From assembly GCA_902812455.1 (NCBI GenBank), contig CADDZH010000005.1, positions 1 through 64,000 on the forward strand: 64,000 nucleotides of DNA. The letters run 5' to 3'. Below, piece by piece: positions 34,724 through 44,677 of the stretch. The notes under the pieces are model-generated. The model had not been told where the DNA came from, did not search any database, and was given only the letters and a program-made list of their open reading frames with translations. The stretch's first letter is position 1, and each line of letters begins with the position of its first letter. Origin of the DNA: Chloroflexota bacterium. GTDB lineage: Bacteria; Chloroflexota; Ktedonobacteria; Ktedonobacterales; Ktedonobacteraceae. A program made the position numbers and the translations under genes.

Positions 34724-36244
34724 GTGCCTCATTCTTCAAAGCGGGTGTTGTTCTTACTGCCGGTGGCTATGCTGCTCCTCATAGGAGTATTACCGGCCTG
34801 CAACACAAGCCCTATCACGATCCAGGCCACGCCTACGCCAACACCGCTGTATTTCCTGAGCAATGGCGGCTGGTGTGTCAGGCTGGGCAATCATCCCCAG
34901 CCGCCATACGCCAACATCCAGGTGAGCGATGATCGCTACCTTGCCCATAGCGAACCCATGCTGGCCGAGAATCCTGAGAATCCGCTCAACCTGGTCGGTG
35001 GCTCTAAATTCTTCACCGACCCGGCCCACTATCGCTTCCAGATCGGGTACTACACCTCGTTTGACGGCGGCTGCACATGGACGGATGGCGGCGTTTTGCC
35101 GGGATTCAAGAGCGGCACGATTACCTCCGATCCGAGCTTTGCTTTCGACACTCACAATGATGTTTACGCGGCTGTGCTGTTCGACGGCCCTGGTAATGAT
35201 AGCGGCGTAGCCGTTTACACATCCAGAAATGGCGGCAGGAGCTTCGGAAATCCCGTGCGCGTCTTCGACGACCCGACAGGGAAGGTGTTCAGCGATAAGC
35301 CGTGGATTACGGTCGATCAAACATCCGGGCCATACAGCGGGGATGTCTATGTGGCCTGGTCATATGATCATGGGAACCAGTGCGGGTTTGGAAACTTTTG
35401 CAGCGAGGAGCTGGCGTTCTCGCGCTCGACCGACCACGGCAAGACGTTCTCGCCGGTGCGCCTGATCGAGGGCAACGCGCCGTTTTGCACCAATCCTGCC
35501 ACGGGTCGCCCCACTAATTCAAGGAAATGCGACGCAGTACAGGGTGTGATCCCGGTTGTCGAGCCGGACGGCACAATTGTGATCGCCTTTCCATATATCG
35601 ACCTGATGAGCAACTCCATTCCGACGAGGCTGCTGGCCATCCGCTCTTCCGATGGCGGCAGCACATGGACGAATCCTACATTAGCTGCGACGATTCATGA
35701 CATCGCGGGCAGGTTTCCGCCGGAGAAATACCGGGTTATCTCTTTGCCAGCGTTCGCCTGCGACCCCCGTACCGGCCAGCTTTACCTCACGTGGTCGGAT
35801 AAACGAACGAATGGCTCCGACATCCTGTTCAGTACGTCGAGCGATCAAGGTCAGACCTGGTCAACGCCTATTCGCGTCAACGATGATCCTGTAGAAGCCG
35901 GGGTCAATCATTTCCAGCCGCAAATGGCCGTGGCGCCTGATGGAGTGATCAGCATTTCATTCTTCGATACTCGCGTTGATCCACAGCACCTGTTGATCGA
36001 TGTGTTCCTGGCCCAATCCATCAATCACGGAGCATCCTTCCTCAAGAACGTGCGGGTAACAGTACAGAGCTGGGATCCGAGAGTTGATGCGCCAATAGAC
36101 GAGTACGGGAACCAGTTCATCGGAGACTACGAGGGGCTGGCAGCAGATAACGAGTTCGTTCATCCCTTCTGGAACGACACTCGCACAGGCAAGCAGGAAA
36201 TCTTCACGGCAGCCGTGCCGAGCGCGCAGCCGCGTAATAGCTAA
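34724..36244 (+). CDS. Sialidase-fold lipoprotein
   Basis: 506 residues from a GTG with AAGGGAAAACGCAG upstream. The signal peptide ends in the lipobox VLPAC. Asp-box motifs (SFDGGCTW, SRNGGRSF, STDHGKTF, SSDGGSTW, SSDQGQTW) predict a six-bladed propeller of the sialidase superfamily. Arg and Glu/Tyr residues needed for true sialidase catalysis cannot be placed with confidence, so activity on glycans is only a possibility. Divergent from serS, with 58 bases between the frames. Confidence 0.8.
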   Translation: MPHSSKRVLFLLPVAMLLLIGVLPACNTSPITIQATPTPTPLYFLSNGGWCVRLGNHPQPPYANIQVSDDRYLAHSEPMLAENPENPLNLVGGSKFFTDPAHYRFQIGYYTSFDGGCTWTDGGVLPGFKSGTITSDPSFAFDTHNDVYAAVLFDGPGNDSGVAVYTSRNGGRSFGNPVRVFDDPTGKVFSDKPWITVDQTSGPYSGDVYVAWSYDHGNQCGFGNFCSEELAFSRSTDHGKTFSPVRLIEGNAPFCTNPATGRPTNSRKCDAVQGVIPVVEPDGTIVIAFPYIDLMSNSIPTRLLAIRSSDGGSTWTNPTLAATIHDIAGRFPPEKYRVISLPAFACDPRTGQLYLTWSDKRTNGSDILFSTSSDQGQTWSTPIRVNDDPVEAGVNHFQPQMAVAPDGVISISFFDTRVDPQHLLIDVFLAQSINHGASFLKNVRVTVQSWDPRVDAPIDEYGNQFIGDYEGLAADNEFVHPFWNDTRTGKQEIFTAAVPSAQPRNS

Positions 36245-36254
36245 AGGCGAGTGC

Positions 36255-36533
36255 TTAGCCCGCAGAATTGAACATATAGACCTCGGCTGGTTTAATTTCC
36301 CCTTCGCTAGGTGGTGCATCTTTCACCAAAATGGACCACGCTGCCTCAAAAGCTTCCTGAGATTCCCAGAAGGTGAAGCCCATGAGTGTGCCTCTCGCGG
36401 GGTCTTTAAAAACGTTGGAGACGAAAACGATCCCTGGCTGCTTTTTGATCAGCTCGTCAAACTGGCGCATCTTCTGAACCCAAAGCTCTTCCATGCCGGG
36501 CTGCGGGTAATGAACAGAGTAAAATAAAAACAT
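36255..36533 (-). CDS. Antibiotic-biosynthesis-monooxygenase (ABM)-like small protein
   Basis: 92 residues from the ATG at 36533, chosen for the GGAGG ten bases before it. The pattern MFLFYSVHYPQPGMEELWVQK, KKQPGIVFVSNVFKDP and MGFTFWESQEAFEAAW is that of a dimeric alpha-beta barrel ABM domain. Members range from quinol monooxygenases to heme degraders; the sequence does not decide. Convergent with the sialidase-fold gene. Confidence 0.75.
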   Translation of the reverse strand: MFLFYSVHYPQPGMEELWVQKMRQFDELIKKQPGIVFVSNVFKDPARGTLMGFTFWESQEAFEAAWSILVKDAPPSEGEIKPAEVYMFNSAG

Positions 36534-36557
36534 GATTCTCGCTTCCTCCTTTAGACC

Positions 36558-36707
36558 TTTAGGCAAGGTTCAAATGAATGTGACGATTCCTCAATTAACG
36601 GAAAAGCCTGTACATGTCATGTTGAGCGAAGCGAAACATCTGATGCCGATCGACAGAGATCCTTCGCGGAGTTTACCCTGAGCGAAGCGAATGGGCTCAG
36701 GATGACA
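36558..36707. repeat. 150-bp repeat with internal inverted TGTCAT units (copy 1)
   Basis: Begins TTTAGGCAAGGTTCAAATGA, continues TTCCTCAAT and AAAAGCCTG, then TGTCATGTTGAGCGAAGCGA and an inverted partner ending GGATGACA. A second copy, including the 60-base left flank, is at 63398-63557. Confidence 0.8.
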
Positions 36708-36837
36708 TGGCCGGAGCATTCGTCATCCCATGATGCAGATACCCTCGGTTTGATTACCGGTTTTGGCTGCTAAAAATCATAATCGGTAATGGGCTCGATA
36801 AATTGGGAACCTACGCTGGTCGGCATACCGGCACGGA

Positions 36838-36901
36838 GCGCGATAAATCGGGCCCCTACGGATACTCCGATCAATTGCTTCATCTTCATAATCGGCCCTA
36901 C
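36838..36901. repeat. Two GTAGGG-headed units
   Basis: GCGATAAATCGGGCCCCTAC ends at 36859 and ATCGGCCCTAC ends at 36901. Remainder of the 36708-37037 gap shows no gene. Confidence 0.5.
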
Positions 36902-37037
36902 AGATGTGCTATGTGGCTCCTGGACATGATAAATCCCCTTCACGATTCTTGTTCGCATAGCTCGTGCGAGCGTTTGCATCCCGGCTTGATTTGAGGTACC
37001 CTATCATAAGGTTAACACAAAACAGATAGAAAGAATC

Positions 37038-37508
37038 ATGATCACAGTAATCAAGAAGAATACGCTGGGAGAAAAAAAGGTTCAGTACACAGGCGAAATC
37101 ATCGAGCGTTTGCCGGATGGGGTGGTTCTCGAGGCGTACTGGACATGGGCAGACAGGGATCTGGGATATACCCGCTTTGAAAGCGGAGACCGGTTCATCG
37201 AATACTACTATACTGACCGCTGGTTTAATATTTTTGATATTTCCGGGAAGAATGGCGTGAGAAAGGGCTGGTACTGCAATATTGCCGAGCCGGCCGCTAT
37301 TTTTGATGACCGTATCGAGCAGGTTGACCTGCTGCTGGACGTATGGATTGATCCCTCGGGGAAGCCGCTGGTTTTAGATGAAGATGAGTTTGAGGCTAAC
37401 AGGACACTCAGCCAAGAGCAGCGCGAGCATGCCAGGCGAGGGCTGCATGACCTGTTAGAGATGATCGCAGCACGACGAGAGATGTTTTCGGCGGGATCAT
37501 CACGATGA
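37038..37508 (+). CDS. DUF402 protein
   Basis: 156 residues. The DUF402 core is clear: WTWADRDLGYTRFESGDRFIEYYYTDRWFNIFDI, then GWYCNIAEPAAI and the acidic metal-site stretch DLLLDVWIDPSGKPLVLDEDEFE. Characterised DUF402 relatives (FomD, Ntdp) are metal-dependent hydrolases of nucleoside di- or triphosphates or CMP-linked compounds, so a similar hydrolase is plausible. Standing alone between repeat-rich gaps. Confidence 0.8.
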   Translation: MITVIKKNTLGEKKVQYTGEIIERLPDGVVLEAYWTWADRDLGYTRFESGDRFIEYYYTDRWFNIFDISGKNGVRKGWYCNIAEPAAIFDDRIEQVDLLLDVWIDPSGKPLVLDEDEFEANRTLSQEQREHARRGLHDLLEMIAARREMFSAGSSR

Positions 37509-37540
37509 TAGGGATTATCAGCGTGCTGATCTAATAAGAT

Positions 37541-37591
37541 GAGGGCGACGCAAGCGTCCCCACCACCCTCCACAGCCGCTCCCGCCCCTAC
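37541..37591. repeat. GTAGGGGC-headed hairpin element
   Basis: GAGGGCGACGC at the left, CCCGCCCCTAC at the right; the following ACGATCCGCTTCC is shared in part with the element near 13954. Thirty-two bases after the DUF402 stop. No gene in 37592-37819. Confidence 0.55.
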
Positions 37592-37819
37592 GAGTACGAT
37601 CCGCTTCCTAGATTGATTCACGAAAATATCTGCCCTTGTAACTCTTGCGCGTATTAATCAACAGCGCGCTGATAGTATGGGGAACCCCACAGATCATGTC
37701 CATCCATTATTCTAGGTGGCTCTCTATCCTTCCGGGTGAAGTGTCGTGACCGAACCGGCTCTTCCTCCCAGGAAAAGATTCTGTAACACAACGCGCGACA
37801 GGCGCAGAAAGAAGAGATC

Positions 37820-38056
37820 ATGGAAGACAATATACAACCAGCGAAAAATTCTACTAGCCGGCGTTCATTTTTGCGCAAGGGACTGGCAGCAGCAGGAACT
37901 GGCGCAGCAAGCGGATGCTGCCCAGCGCGGGTAATACAGCGAGGAATCACCTTATGGTCGATGCCTATCGGGGGCGCGCTTCTCTCGATAGGCAGGCCTG
38001 TGATCCTCAATCGTTACCCCGCTTCCTCTTCCTCCCGGCTGCGTGGCACGAGATGA
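37820..38056 (+). pseudogene. Remnant of a Tat-exported protein gene
   Basis: Begins with a convincing Tat signal (SRRSFLRKGLAAAGTGAAS) behind AGAAGAGATC, but the reading frame then turns into unlikely sequence and stops after 78 codons. In the next frame, from 37915, LPSAGNTARNH would continue a signal-peptide end better, which suggests a frameshift near 37910 followed by loss of the rest. The original protein family cannot be named. Only 53 bases separate it from the convergent gene at 38110. Confidence 0.4.
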
Positions 38057-38109
38057 ATATCGATGTCGGTCGAGAGCCGTGGATGAGTTCTTCCCCGCTT
38101 TAGGGAAGA

Positions 38110-38679
38110 TCAGCCCTGGAGGTGTTCCTCCGTCCCGATCTCAACTGATTCTTCTATGGCAAGCACATCATGCCATGCACTTGCGTCATCTTGCAGTTTC
38201 ACAAGCCTGTGCAGCAAGGACTGAAAGTGTGCTGCCATGCGCTCAAAAAACGAGTGTTGTTCCAGGGTTGAGAGGCGAATGAGTAGGAGCGGAGCAGGCG
38301 GATCCTCCAGCAGGTGTTTCAATTCTAGAGCGTGCAACAAGATCTCCTTTTCCCTCCGGCTCGCCAGAACAATACTATCGCACTGCAGCTCGTACACGAG
38401 TTGCTTGATCTGCTGCACGGCATCCGGCGTTGTGACTTCATGGCGTTCAACCGCTACGTGGTACCTGGCAGCAACCCACCAGACAGCCTCCAAAAAGTCT
38501 TTAGACTGCTGGATAGATTCAAGGCGCGCTCCACGTGAACGCCGTTCGGGCGGGACAACGATCAGCGAGACAGCTATCAATGTGGCCCCTGTGCTTGCGG
38601 CAAGGTGGATCAGCGAATCGATAGCGCCCATATCCACGCCATAGGTAAAGGGCAAAAGCCAGCGCATTGTCTTCATCAT
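38110..38679 (-). CDS. Universal-stress-protein-like protein
   Basis: 189 residues. MRWLLPFTYGVDMGAIDSLIHLAASTGATLIAVSLI is the first strand-helix-strand of an alpha/beta UspA fold, and VQQIKQLVYELQCDSIVLASRREKE follows its expected second half. The ATP-binding G2xG9G(S/T) motif is not evident, so it is likely a non-nucleotide-binding type. The last 45 residues extend the fold. Upstream of it by 143 bases on the same strand is mglA. Confidence 0.55.
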   Translation of the reverse strand: MMKTMRWLLPFTYGVDMGAIDSLIHLAASTGATLIAVSLIVVPPERRSRGARLESIQQSKDFLEAVWWVAARYHVAVERHEVTTPDAVQQIKQLVYELQCDSIVLASRREKEILLHALELKHLLEDPPAPLLLIRLSTLEQHSFFERMAAHFQSLLHRLVKLQDDASAWHDVLAIEESVEIGTEEHLQG

Positions 38680-38822
38680 AGCCTTTTAAGAACGGAGGGA
38701 ACGCTGGGATGCATACAACTATACGCATCTTTTCTCCATTCCCGTTTACCAATGTAAACTAGGATCGCTCAATATGCGTTCTTGATAAACTAGGAAATGC
38801 TCTGGAAACACTCAAGAAATGA

Positions 38823-39398
38823 TCATAGCTGGGCCATGACATTTTTGCTGATGGCGCGGAGAGTGGCGAAGACGCCCTTGCCCTGACAGGCGATGGCTTC
38901 AAAGCTGGGCACGCGGCGGCGATTGAGGTAGCGATCGAGGACCGGCACGGGTAGCGCTGAGGACAGATCGCGCTTATTCCACTGGAAAACCAGGGGAAAA
39001 TTGTTGAGATCTTTGCCGAGGCGACGCATGTTGACTTCGAGTTCGGACAGGCTCTGCACATTCTCTTCAAATTTTTCAGCCTGCGAGTCCACCACGAAGA
39101 CGATGCCATCAGCGCCATTGAGGACAGCCAGGCGAGTGCGCTCATAGAGAATCTGGCCGGGAACGGTATAGAGATGAAAACGAGTGCGAAAACCATGCAC
39201 AGTGCCGAGATCGAGCGGCAGGAAGTCAAAGAAGAGCGTGCGCTCAGTTTCGGTGGCGATAGAGAGCATCTGGCCGCGCGCATTGGGGTTAATGCTTCTA
39301 TAAACATATTGTAAGTTCGTGGTTTTGCCACAATAGCCAATGCCGTAATAGACTATCTTGCAGTGTATTTCGTGGGTAGCGATATTAATGAGCGCCAT
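38823..39398 (-). CDS. mglA: MglA-like small GTPase
   Basis: 191 residues. Prokaryotic Ras-like GTPase. P-loop GIGYCGKTTN near 19-28, ISIATETERTLFFDFLPLDLG, the MglA-type switch stretch TVPGQILYERTR, VFVVDSQ, and NKRDL for guanine recognition. MglA sets cell polarity in gliding bacteria, with MglB as activating protein. It is the third gene of a minus-strand trio with two roadblock proteins (14-base gap). Role in this organism unknown. Confidence 0.9.
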   Translation of the reverse strand: MALINIATHEIHCKIVYYGIGYCGKTTNLQYVYRSINPNARGQMLSIATETERTLFFDFLPLDLGTVHGFRTRFHLYTVPGQILYERTRLAVLNGADGIVFVVDSQAEKFEENVQSLSELEVNMRRLGKDLNNFPLVFQWNKRDLSSALPVPVLDRYLNRRRVPSFEAIACQGKGVFATLRAISKNVMAQL

Positions 39399-39412
39399 GG
39401 ATGCCAGAACCC

Positions 39413-39907
39413 CTAATCACGGAAGAGAAGATCAATGGTATCCTCGACCGAAGAGCGGAATTGGACGTTGATGATGGAGGATTTCTTCTGGGACGTATCG
39501 GCTCGCACACGCTCAAGGATACGCTCCATTTCATCGGATGCTTTTTTGGAGAGGACTTTGACCAGGCCGATATGAGTCAGCTTGTCAAAAACGATGACGA
39601 GCAGCCATTGCTCTTCTATCATGGTGGTGTAAATATTTTCGCGCACTCCTTGCTGGAAAATGGTGCGGAAATCCTTCTCTCCGAGCAGTTCAGCAATATG
39701 ACGCGAAGAGGAGAATGCACCGGCAAGCAAAGCGCCGAGCGAGGTGGCGTTACGCCGCACACCGGCTCCTTGAGTCGCGATAACCTGGCCGCTCTTGTCG
39801 ATCAGCATGACAGAAGAGGCATTGGTGTCATTCATTAATTTATTTAATGCAGCCGAGATAATAGCTAATTCGCGGTCAGAAATAATCAGGTTTGTCAGTT
39901 GTTCCAT
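39413..39907 (-). CDS. Roadblock/LC7-domain protein, long form
   Basis: 164 residues. The roadblock fold is seen in INKLMNDTNASSVMLIDKSGQVIATQGAG, followed by ATSLGALLAGAFSSSRHIAELLGEKDF and VIVFDKLTHIGLV. A C-terminal helix of about 35 residues goes beyond the domain. Likely a regulator or scaffold of the MglA GTPase next door. Confidence 0.85.
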   Translation of the reverse strand: MEQLTNLIISDRELAIISAALNKLMNDTNASSVMLIDKSGQVIATQGAGVRRNATSLGALLAGAFSSSRHIAELLGEKDFRTIFQQGVRENIYTTMIEEQWLLVIVFDKLTHIGLVKVLSKKASDEMERILERVRADTSQKKSSIINVQFRSSVEDTIDLLFRD

Positions 39908-39952
39908 GTACCGTGCCGCCTTCCGTACACAGGCTCAATGATCATATGTTTG

Positions 39953-40318
39953 CTACGCGATATCAAGGGCTTCAAGAATCTCATTCCGGCTCGTTTTAAT
40001 CAAATGACGCACGCGGGATATGCTCGAGGCATTCTCAGAGAGGGTGACCATCAGGGCAAAATCGCCTAACGGCTCGACGCTGACCAGGGCATGTTCATAT
40101 TCCATAAGCACGCCAATGACATTGCCGCGAGAAATTTCCTGCCCCAGGGCTTCTGCGGTAGTCATTCCTGTGGTCATAATTGCTCCAACTGCTTCCATGT
40201 CTTCTTTGCCATCACGGGCAAGCCCCTCTATCATCAGGCCGTCGCGTCCGACCAGGATAGCTTGCCGCACGCCAGGGATTTGCAAAAAGCGGCTGAGGGA
40301 CTGTTTGAGATCAACCAT
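39953..40318 (-). CDS. mglB: Roadblock/LC7-domain protein (MglB-like)
   Basis: 121 residues, the size of MglB. Core: FLQIPGVRQAILVGRDGLMIEG, DMEAVGAIMTTGMTTAEALGQE, NVIGVLMEYEHALVSVEPLGDFALMV. A GGAGGTACTAT ribosome site precedes the ATG. First gene of the trio mglB-roadblock-mglA. A GTPase-activating role on the MglA protein is inferred from the family. Confidence 0.85.
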   Translation of the reverse strand: MVDLKQSLSRFLQIPGVRQAILVGRDGLMIEGLARDGKEDMEAVGAIMTTGMTTAEALGQEISRGNVIGVLMEYEHALVSVEPLGDFALMVTLSENASSISRVRHLIKTSRNEILEALDIA

Positions 40319-40440
40319 ATAGTACCTCCAGGCTCAATGGGCTGCATCGTTCAACAAGCCAGTATAATTCACGGCTATTTTAACCCATGCAAAAGAGAAG
40401 GCGCAAGAGAATAAGACATCTTGGCTAATACAGCAGCACA

Positions 40441-40470
40441 TGTCATTCTGAGCGTAGCGAAGAATCTCTC
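40441..40470. repeat. Single TGTCAT...GAGCGTAGCGAAG unit
   Basis: One half-element without an inverted partner, between guaB and the mgl trio. Confidence 0.5.
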
Positions 40471-40488
40471 TAAAGAAAACGCAATCAG

Positions 40489-42051
<1,563 letters not shown>

Positions 42052-42118
42052 TCAGACCTGGTTAGCTAGCAATCTTTTTTTGATTGGTATCACACGCATG
42101 TATTTCATCGTTTGATGT

Positions 42119-42147
42119 AGTGTAACATTTGCTGAGAAGAACGTCAA
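42119..42147 (-). promoter_or_regulatory. Promoter of guaB
   Basis: Minus-strand TTGACG (42147-42142), 17 bases, TACACT (42124-42119). Gives a leader of about 115 bases. Confidence 0.6.
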
Positions 42148-42157
42148 ATTGAATTTC

Positions 42158-42257
42158 AATCTTGTCAACCGGGCTGGGCCAGGGCAACCGCAAGGGTTGC
42201 CCCTACCCTGGACGACTCGGCATGTGTGCCCTTTTTTAATCTTGTCAACCGGGCTGG
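42158..42257. repeat. Hairpin element between exact 20-bp direct repeats
   Basis: AATCTTGTCAACCGGGCTGG occurs at 42158-42177 and again at 42238-42257, exactly 80 bases apart. Between them is GGGCAACC-GCAAG-GGTTGCCC followed by CTACCC, the GTAGGG-headed hairpin type. The second copy contains TTGTCA at a place that could serve the ABC genes downstream. Confidence 0.75.
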
Positions 42258-42314
42258 ACTGCTGTACTCTTAATAGAAATAGAGACTGATTTCGTATAGA
42301 GGAGGAATAATTGT

Positions 42315-43295
42315 ATGTCTGCTGAGATGCAGACAACGACGAAGGCCGGGTCGAGGGTGCAGCGAACAATAGAGAGGAATGGAGAGGCTATCGTCGTTGA
42401 GAATCTGAGCAAAAGTTATGGCTCCTTGCGAGTCGTTGACCAGCTATACTTCACGGTTCATAGGGGAGAGATTTTTACCCTGCTGGGGCCAAATGGGGCC
42501 GGAAAAACCACCACAGTTGAAACGCTCGAAGGCTATCGCACACCTGATCAGGGCAAGGTGCGCGTGCTAGGACTGGATCCTATACGCGAAGGACGCGCGC
42601 TCAAACCATATATCGGTATCATGTTACAGCAGGACGGCCTGTATCCGGCATTGACAGCCCGCGAGGTATTGCAGCTTTTTGCGGGTTACTTTCGTCACAC
42701 ACACAATATCGATGAATTGCTGGAACGAGTTGGGCTGACTACTGCCGCCAGGACACGCTGTCGCAGGCTCTCCGGGGGACAGAAACGGCGGTTAGCGCTT
42801 GCCGTAGCACTAATCGGTAACCCCAGTCTTGTCTTTCTGGACGAGCCGACGGCGGGAATGGACCCCCAGGCGCGCCTGACAACCTGGGAAATCATACGAG
42901 ACCTGAAGCGAAGCGGAGCTACGGTGCTCTTGACCACGCACCTGATGGATGAAGCTGAGCGGCTGGCAGACCGGGTAGCCATTATCGATCACGGCAGGCT
43001 GATTGCTCTTGATACGCCTGCACGACTTACCGGCATAGAACACGCAACTATTGTCCGCTTCGTAGCGCCGCCAGGGCTGGACCTTACACAGCTTGCGGCT
43101 CTGCCTTCCGCACGCAAGGCAGAAGAGATTCGCCCAGGGAGCTATCTCATCGAGACGGAGACAGTACCGGCCTTGCTGGCAGAATTGACGGCGTGGTTAC
43201 GAGATAACAACATCACACTATCAGAACTGCGGGTAGGACACGGCTCGCTTGAGGATCTCTTCCTGCGACTGACAGGCACCGAGGTACGAGAGTAA
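42315..43295 (+). CDS. ABC-2 exporter ATPase
   Basis: 326 residues. CcmA/DrrA-type ATPase: Walker A GPNGAGKTT at about 58-66, signature LSGGQKRRLALAVAL, Walker B LVFLDEPTAGMDP, and a C-terminal DrrA-like extension after about 235. AGAGGAGG precedes the ATG. The permease starts one base after its stop. Such pairs export antibiotics, lipids or unknown compounds; the cargo cannot be told. Confidence 0.92.
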   Translation: MSAEMQTTTKAGSRVQRTIERNGEAIVVENLSKSYGSLRVVDQLYFTVHRGEIFTLLGPNGAGKTTTVETLEGYRTPDQGKVRVLGLDPIREGRALKPYIGIMLQQDGLYPALTAREVLQLFAGYFRHTHNIDELLERVGLTTAARTRCRRLSGGQKRRLALAVALIGNPSLVFLDEPTAGMDPQARLTTWEIIRDLKRSGATVLLTTHLMDEAERLADRVAIIDHGRLIALDTPARLTGIEHATIVRFVAPPGLDLTQLAALPSARKAEEIRPGSYLIETETVPALLAELTAWLRDNNITLSELRVGHGSLEDLFLRLTGTEVRE

Positions 43296-43296
43296 T

Positions 43297-44082
43297 ATGG
43301 CAACTGAGACAGTAAATCAGATTACAGAGCATAGAGAGAGTGAAGCGGCGCCAGCCTGGCGTCAAATCCTGGTACATGCGGCGTTTGAACTGCTGCTTAC
43401 CGCAAGGCGTGGCGAAAATGTCTTGATTACGCTGATCGTGCCCGTGCTGCTGCTGATCTTTTTTGCCTCGCTCAATATTGTTCCACCGGTCAATGGGAGC
43501 GCAATCAATTTCCTGCTGCCGGGAATACTGGCGCTGGCTATAATGGCGGCGGGAATGGTCAATCTGGGCATTGCTACCGCTTACGAGCGCTACTACGGGG
43601 TGCTGAAACGGCTAGGGGGGTCGCCCCTCTCGCGCAGCGGGCTTATCGCTGCCAAAGTGATCTCTATCCTGGTCCTGGAGATCATCCAGGTGATTCTCTT
43701 AGTAGGGGTGGCCATCGTCTTTTACAGGTGGCAGCCTGCGGGTTCATGGTGGCTGGCTCTGCTGGCGCTGGCGCTGGGAACGGTGGCGTTTGCCGCAATC
43801 GGGCTGGCAATGGCAGGGGCGTTACGGGCCGAGGTAACGCTGGCGGGTGCAAACGGGCTTTTCCTCGTGTTTGTATTGCTTGGCGGCGGCATCCTGCCGT
43901 TGAGTCACCTTCCGGCTGCACTGGCCGCTCTCGCGCAATTGCTTCCCGCGGCTGCACTGACACTGGCCTTGCAAGCGGCCATGACAAGCGGCGCCGCTTT
44001 CCCCATCTTTGCCTGGATCGTGCTGGCAGTCTGGGCCGTAATAGCGCTGGTGATAGCTATACGAACCTTCCAGTGGGAATAA
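43297..44082 (+). CDS. ABC-2 exporter permease
   Basis: 261 residues, six membrane helices. ABC-2 fold with the family stretch LPGILALAIMAAGMVNLGIATAYERYYGVLKRLGGSPLSRSG linking helices two and three. The ATPase gene ends one base before it, so they form one exporter. Convergent with the gene at 44093. Confidence 0.9.
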   Translation: MATETVNQITEHRESEAAPAWRQILVHAAFELLLTARRGENVLITLIVPVLLLIFFASLNIVPPVNGSAINFLLPGILALAIMAAGMVNLGIATAYERYYGVLKRLGGSPLSRSGLIAAKVISILVLEIIQVILLVGVAIVFYRWQPAGSWWLALLALALGTVAFAAIGLAMAGALRAEVTLAGANGLFLVFVLLGGGILPLSHLPAALAALAQLLPAAALTLALQAAMTSGAAFPIFAWIVLAVWAVIALVIAIRTFQWE

Positions 44083-44092
44083 GGAATAGTGA

Positions 44093-44614
44093 TCACTTTG
44101 ATGCGGACGACCATACCCATTGATCAGGGCAGGTGAAGTCAAGCACTGCCATAAACTGGCCGGCAGCTTCTTGCAAACTACTCACGATGAACTGGGGGAT
44201 GCTGGAGCGCTGGAGCCTGTGCCGGGTATCCGGCAGGAGAACAGAGATACCGTCAAGACTGTGTATATGAGCAATTGTCTCATTAAAGGTCGCAACCTGG
44301 CCAATGACGACCTGTACGTTGAAACTGATAGAATGATCCTGGTAGTTGAATGCTGCAAATTGAGGAATAATGGTATCGTTCGCATGCCGGAAAGGATCGG
44401 AGAAGGTATCATCTGTTTTGTAAGGGTTGTCCGGTGTGGCAAATTCAAAGGCGTACGCTTCGCCACAGAGTTGATACTTGTAGGCGCTATTGGGCACCCG
44501 CACAAGCTGCGAAGAGGCAGCAGGTAAGGCAGTCAGGCGCGCGTGGACGAAAACAACAGATATGCTCACCAGAACCAGCAGTGCGGCGAGAGCAATAAAA
44601 AAGAGCCGTCTCAT
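44093..44614 (-). CDS. Uncharacterised membrane-anchored secreted protein
   Basis: 173 residues with an N-terminal membrane helix (FFIALAALLVLVSISVVFV) and the rest outside. No family is recognised. Two Cys (LCGEAY and DFTCPDQW) may form a disulfide. A GGGGAGG ribosome site supports the start. It lies 63 bases upstream of the oligopeptide ATPase gene in the opposite order of transcription start, beyond a hairpin element, so it is not clearly part of that operon. Confidence 0.65.
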   Translation of the reverse strand: MRRLFFIALAALLVLVSISVVFVHARLTALPAASSQLVRVPNSAYKYQLCGEAYAFEFATPDNPYKTDDTFSDPFRHANDTIIPQFAAFNYQDHSISFNVQVVIGQVATFNETIAHIHSLDGISVLLPDTRHRLQRSSIPQFIVSSLQEAAGQFMAVLDFTCPDQWVWSSASK

Positions 44615-44643
44615 AGCCTCCCCCTGTAAAGAAGGTTTCCTTT

Positions 44644-44668
44644 GGGCAGGCGCAAGACCTGCCCCTAC
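44644..44668. repeat. GTAGGGGC-headed hairpin
   Basis: GGGCAGG-CGCAAGA-CCTGCCC followed by CTAC, seven-base perfect arms. Just after the end of the oligopeptide operon. Confidence 0.7.
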
Positions 44669-44677
44669 AAATTACAA

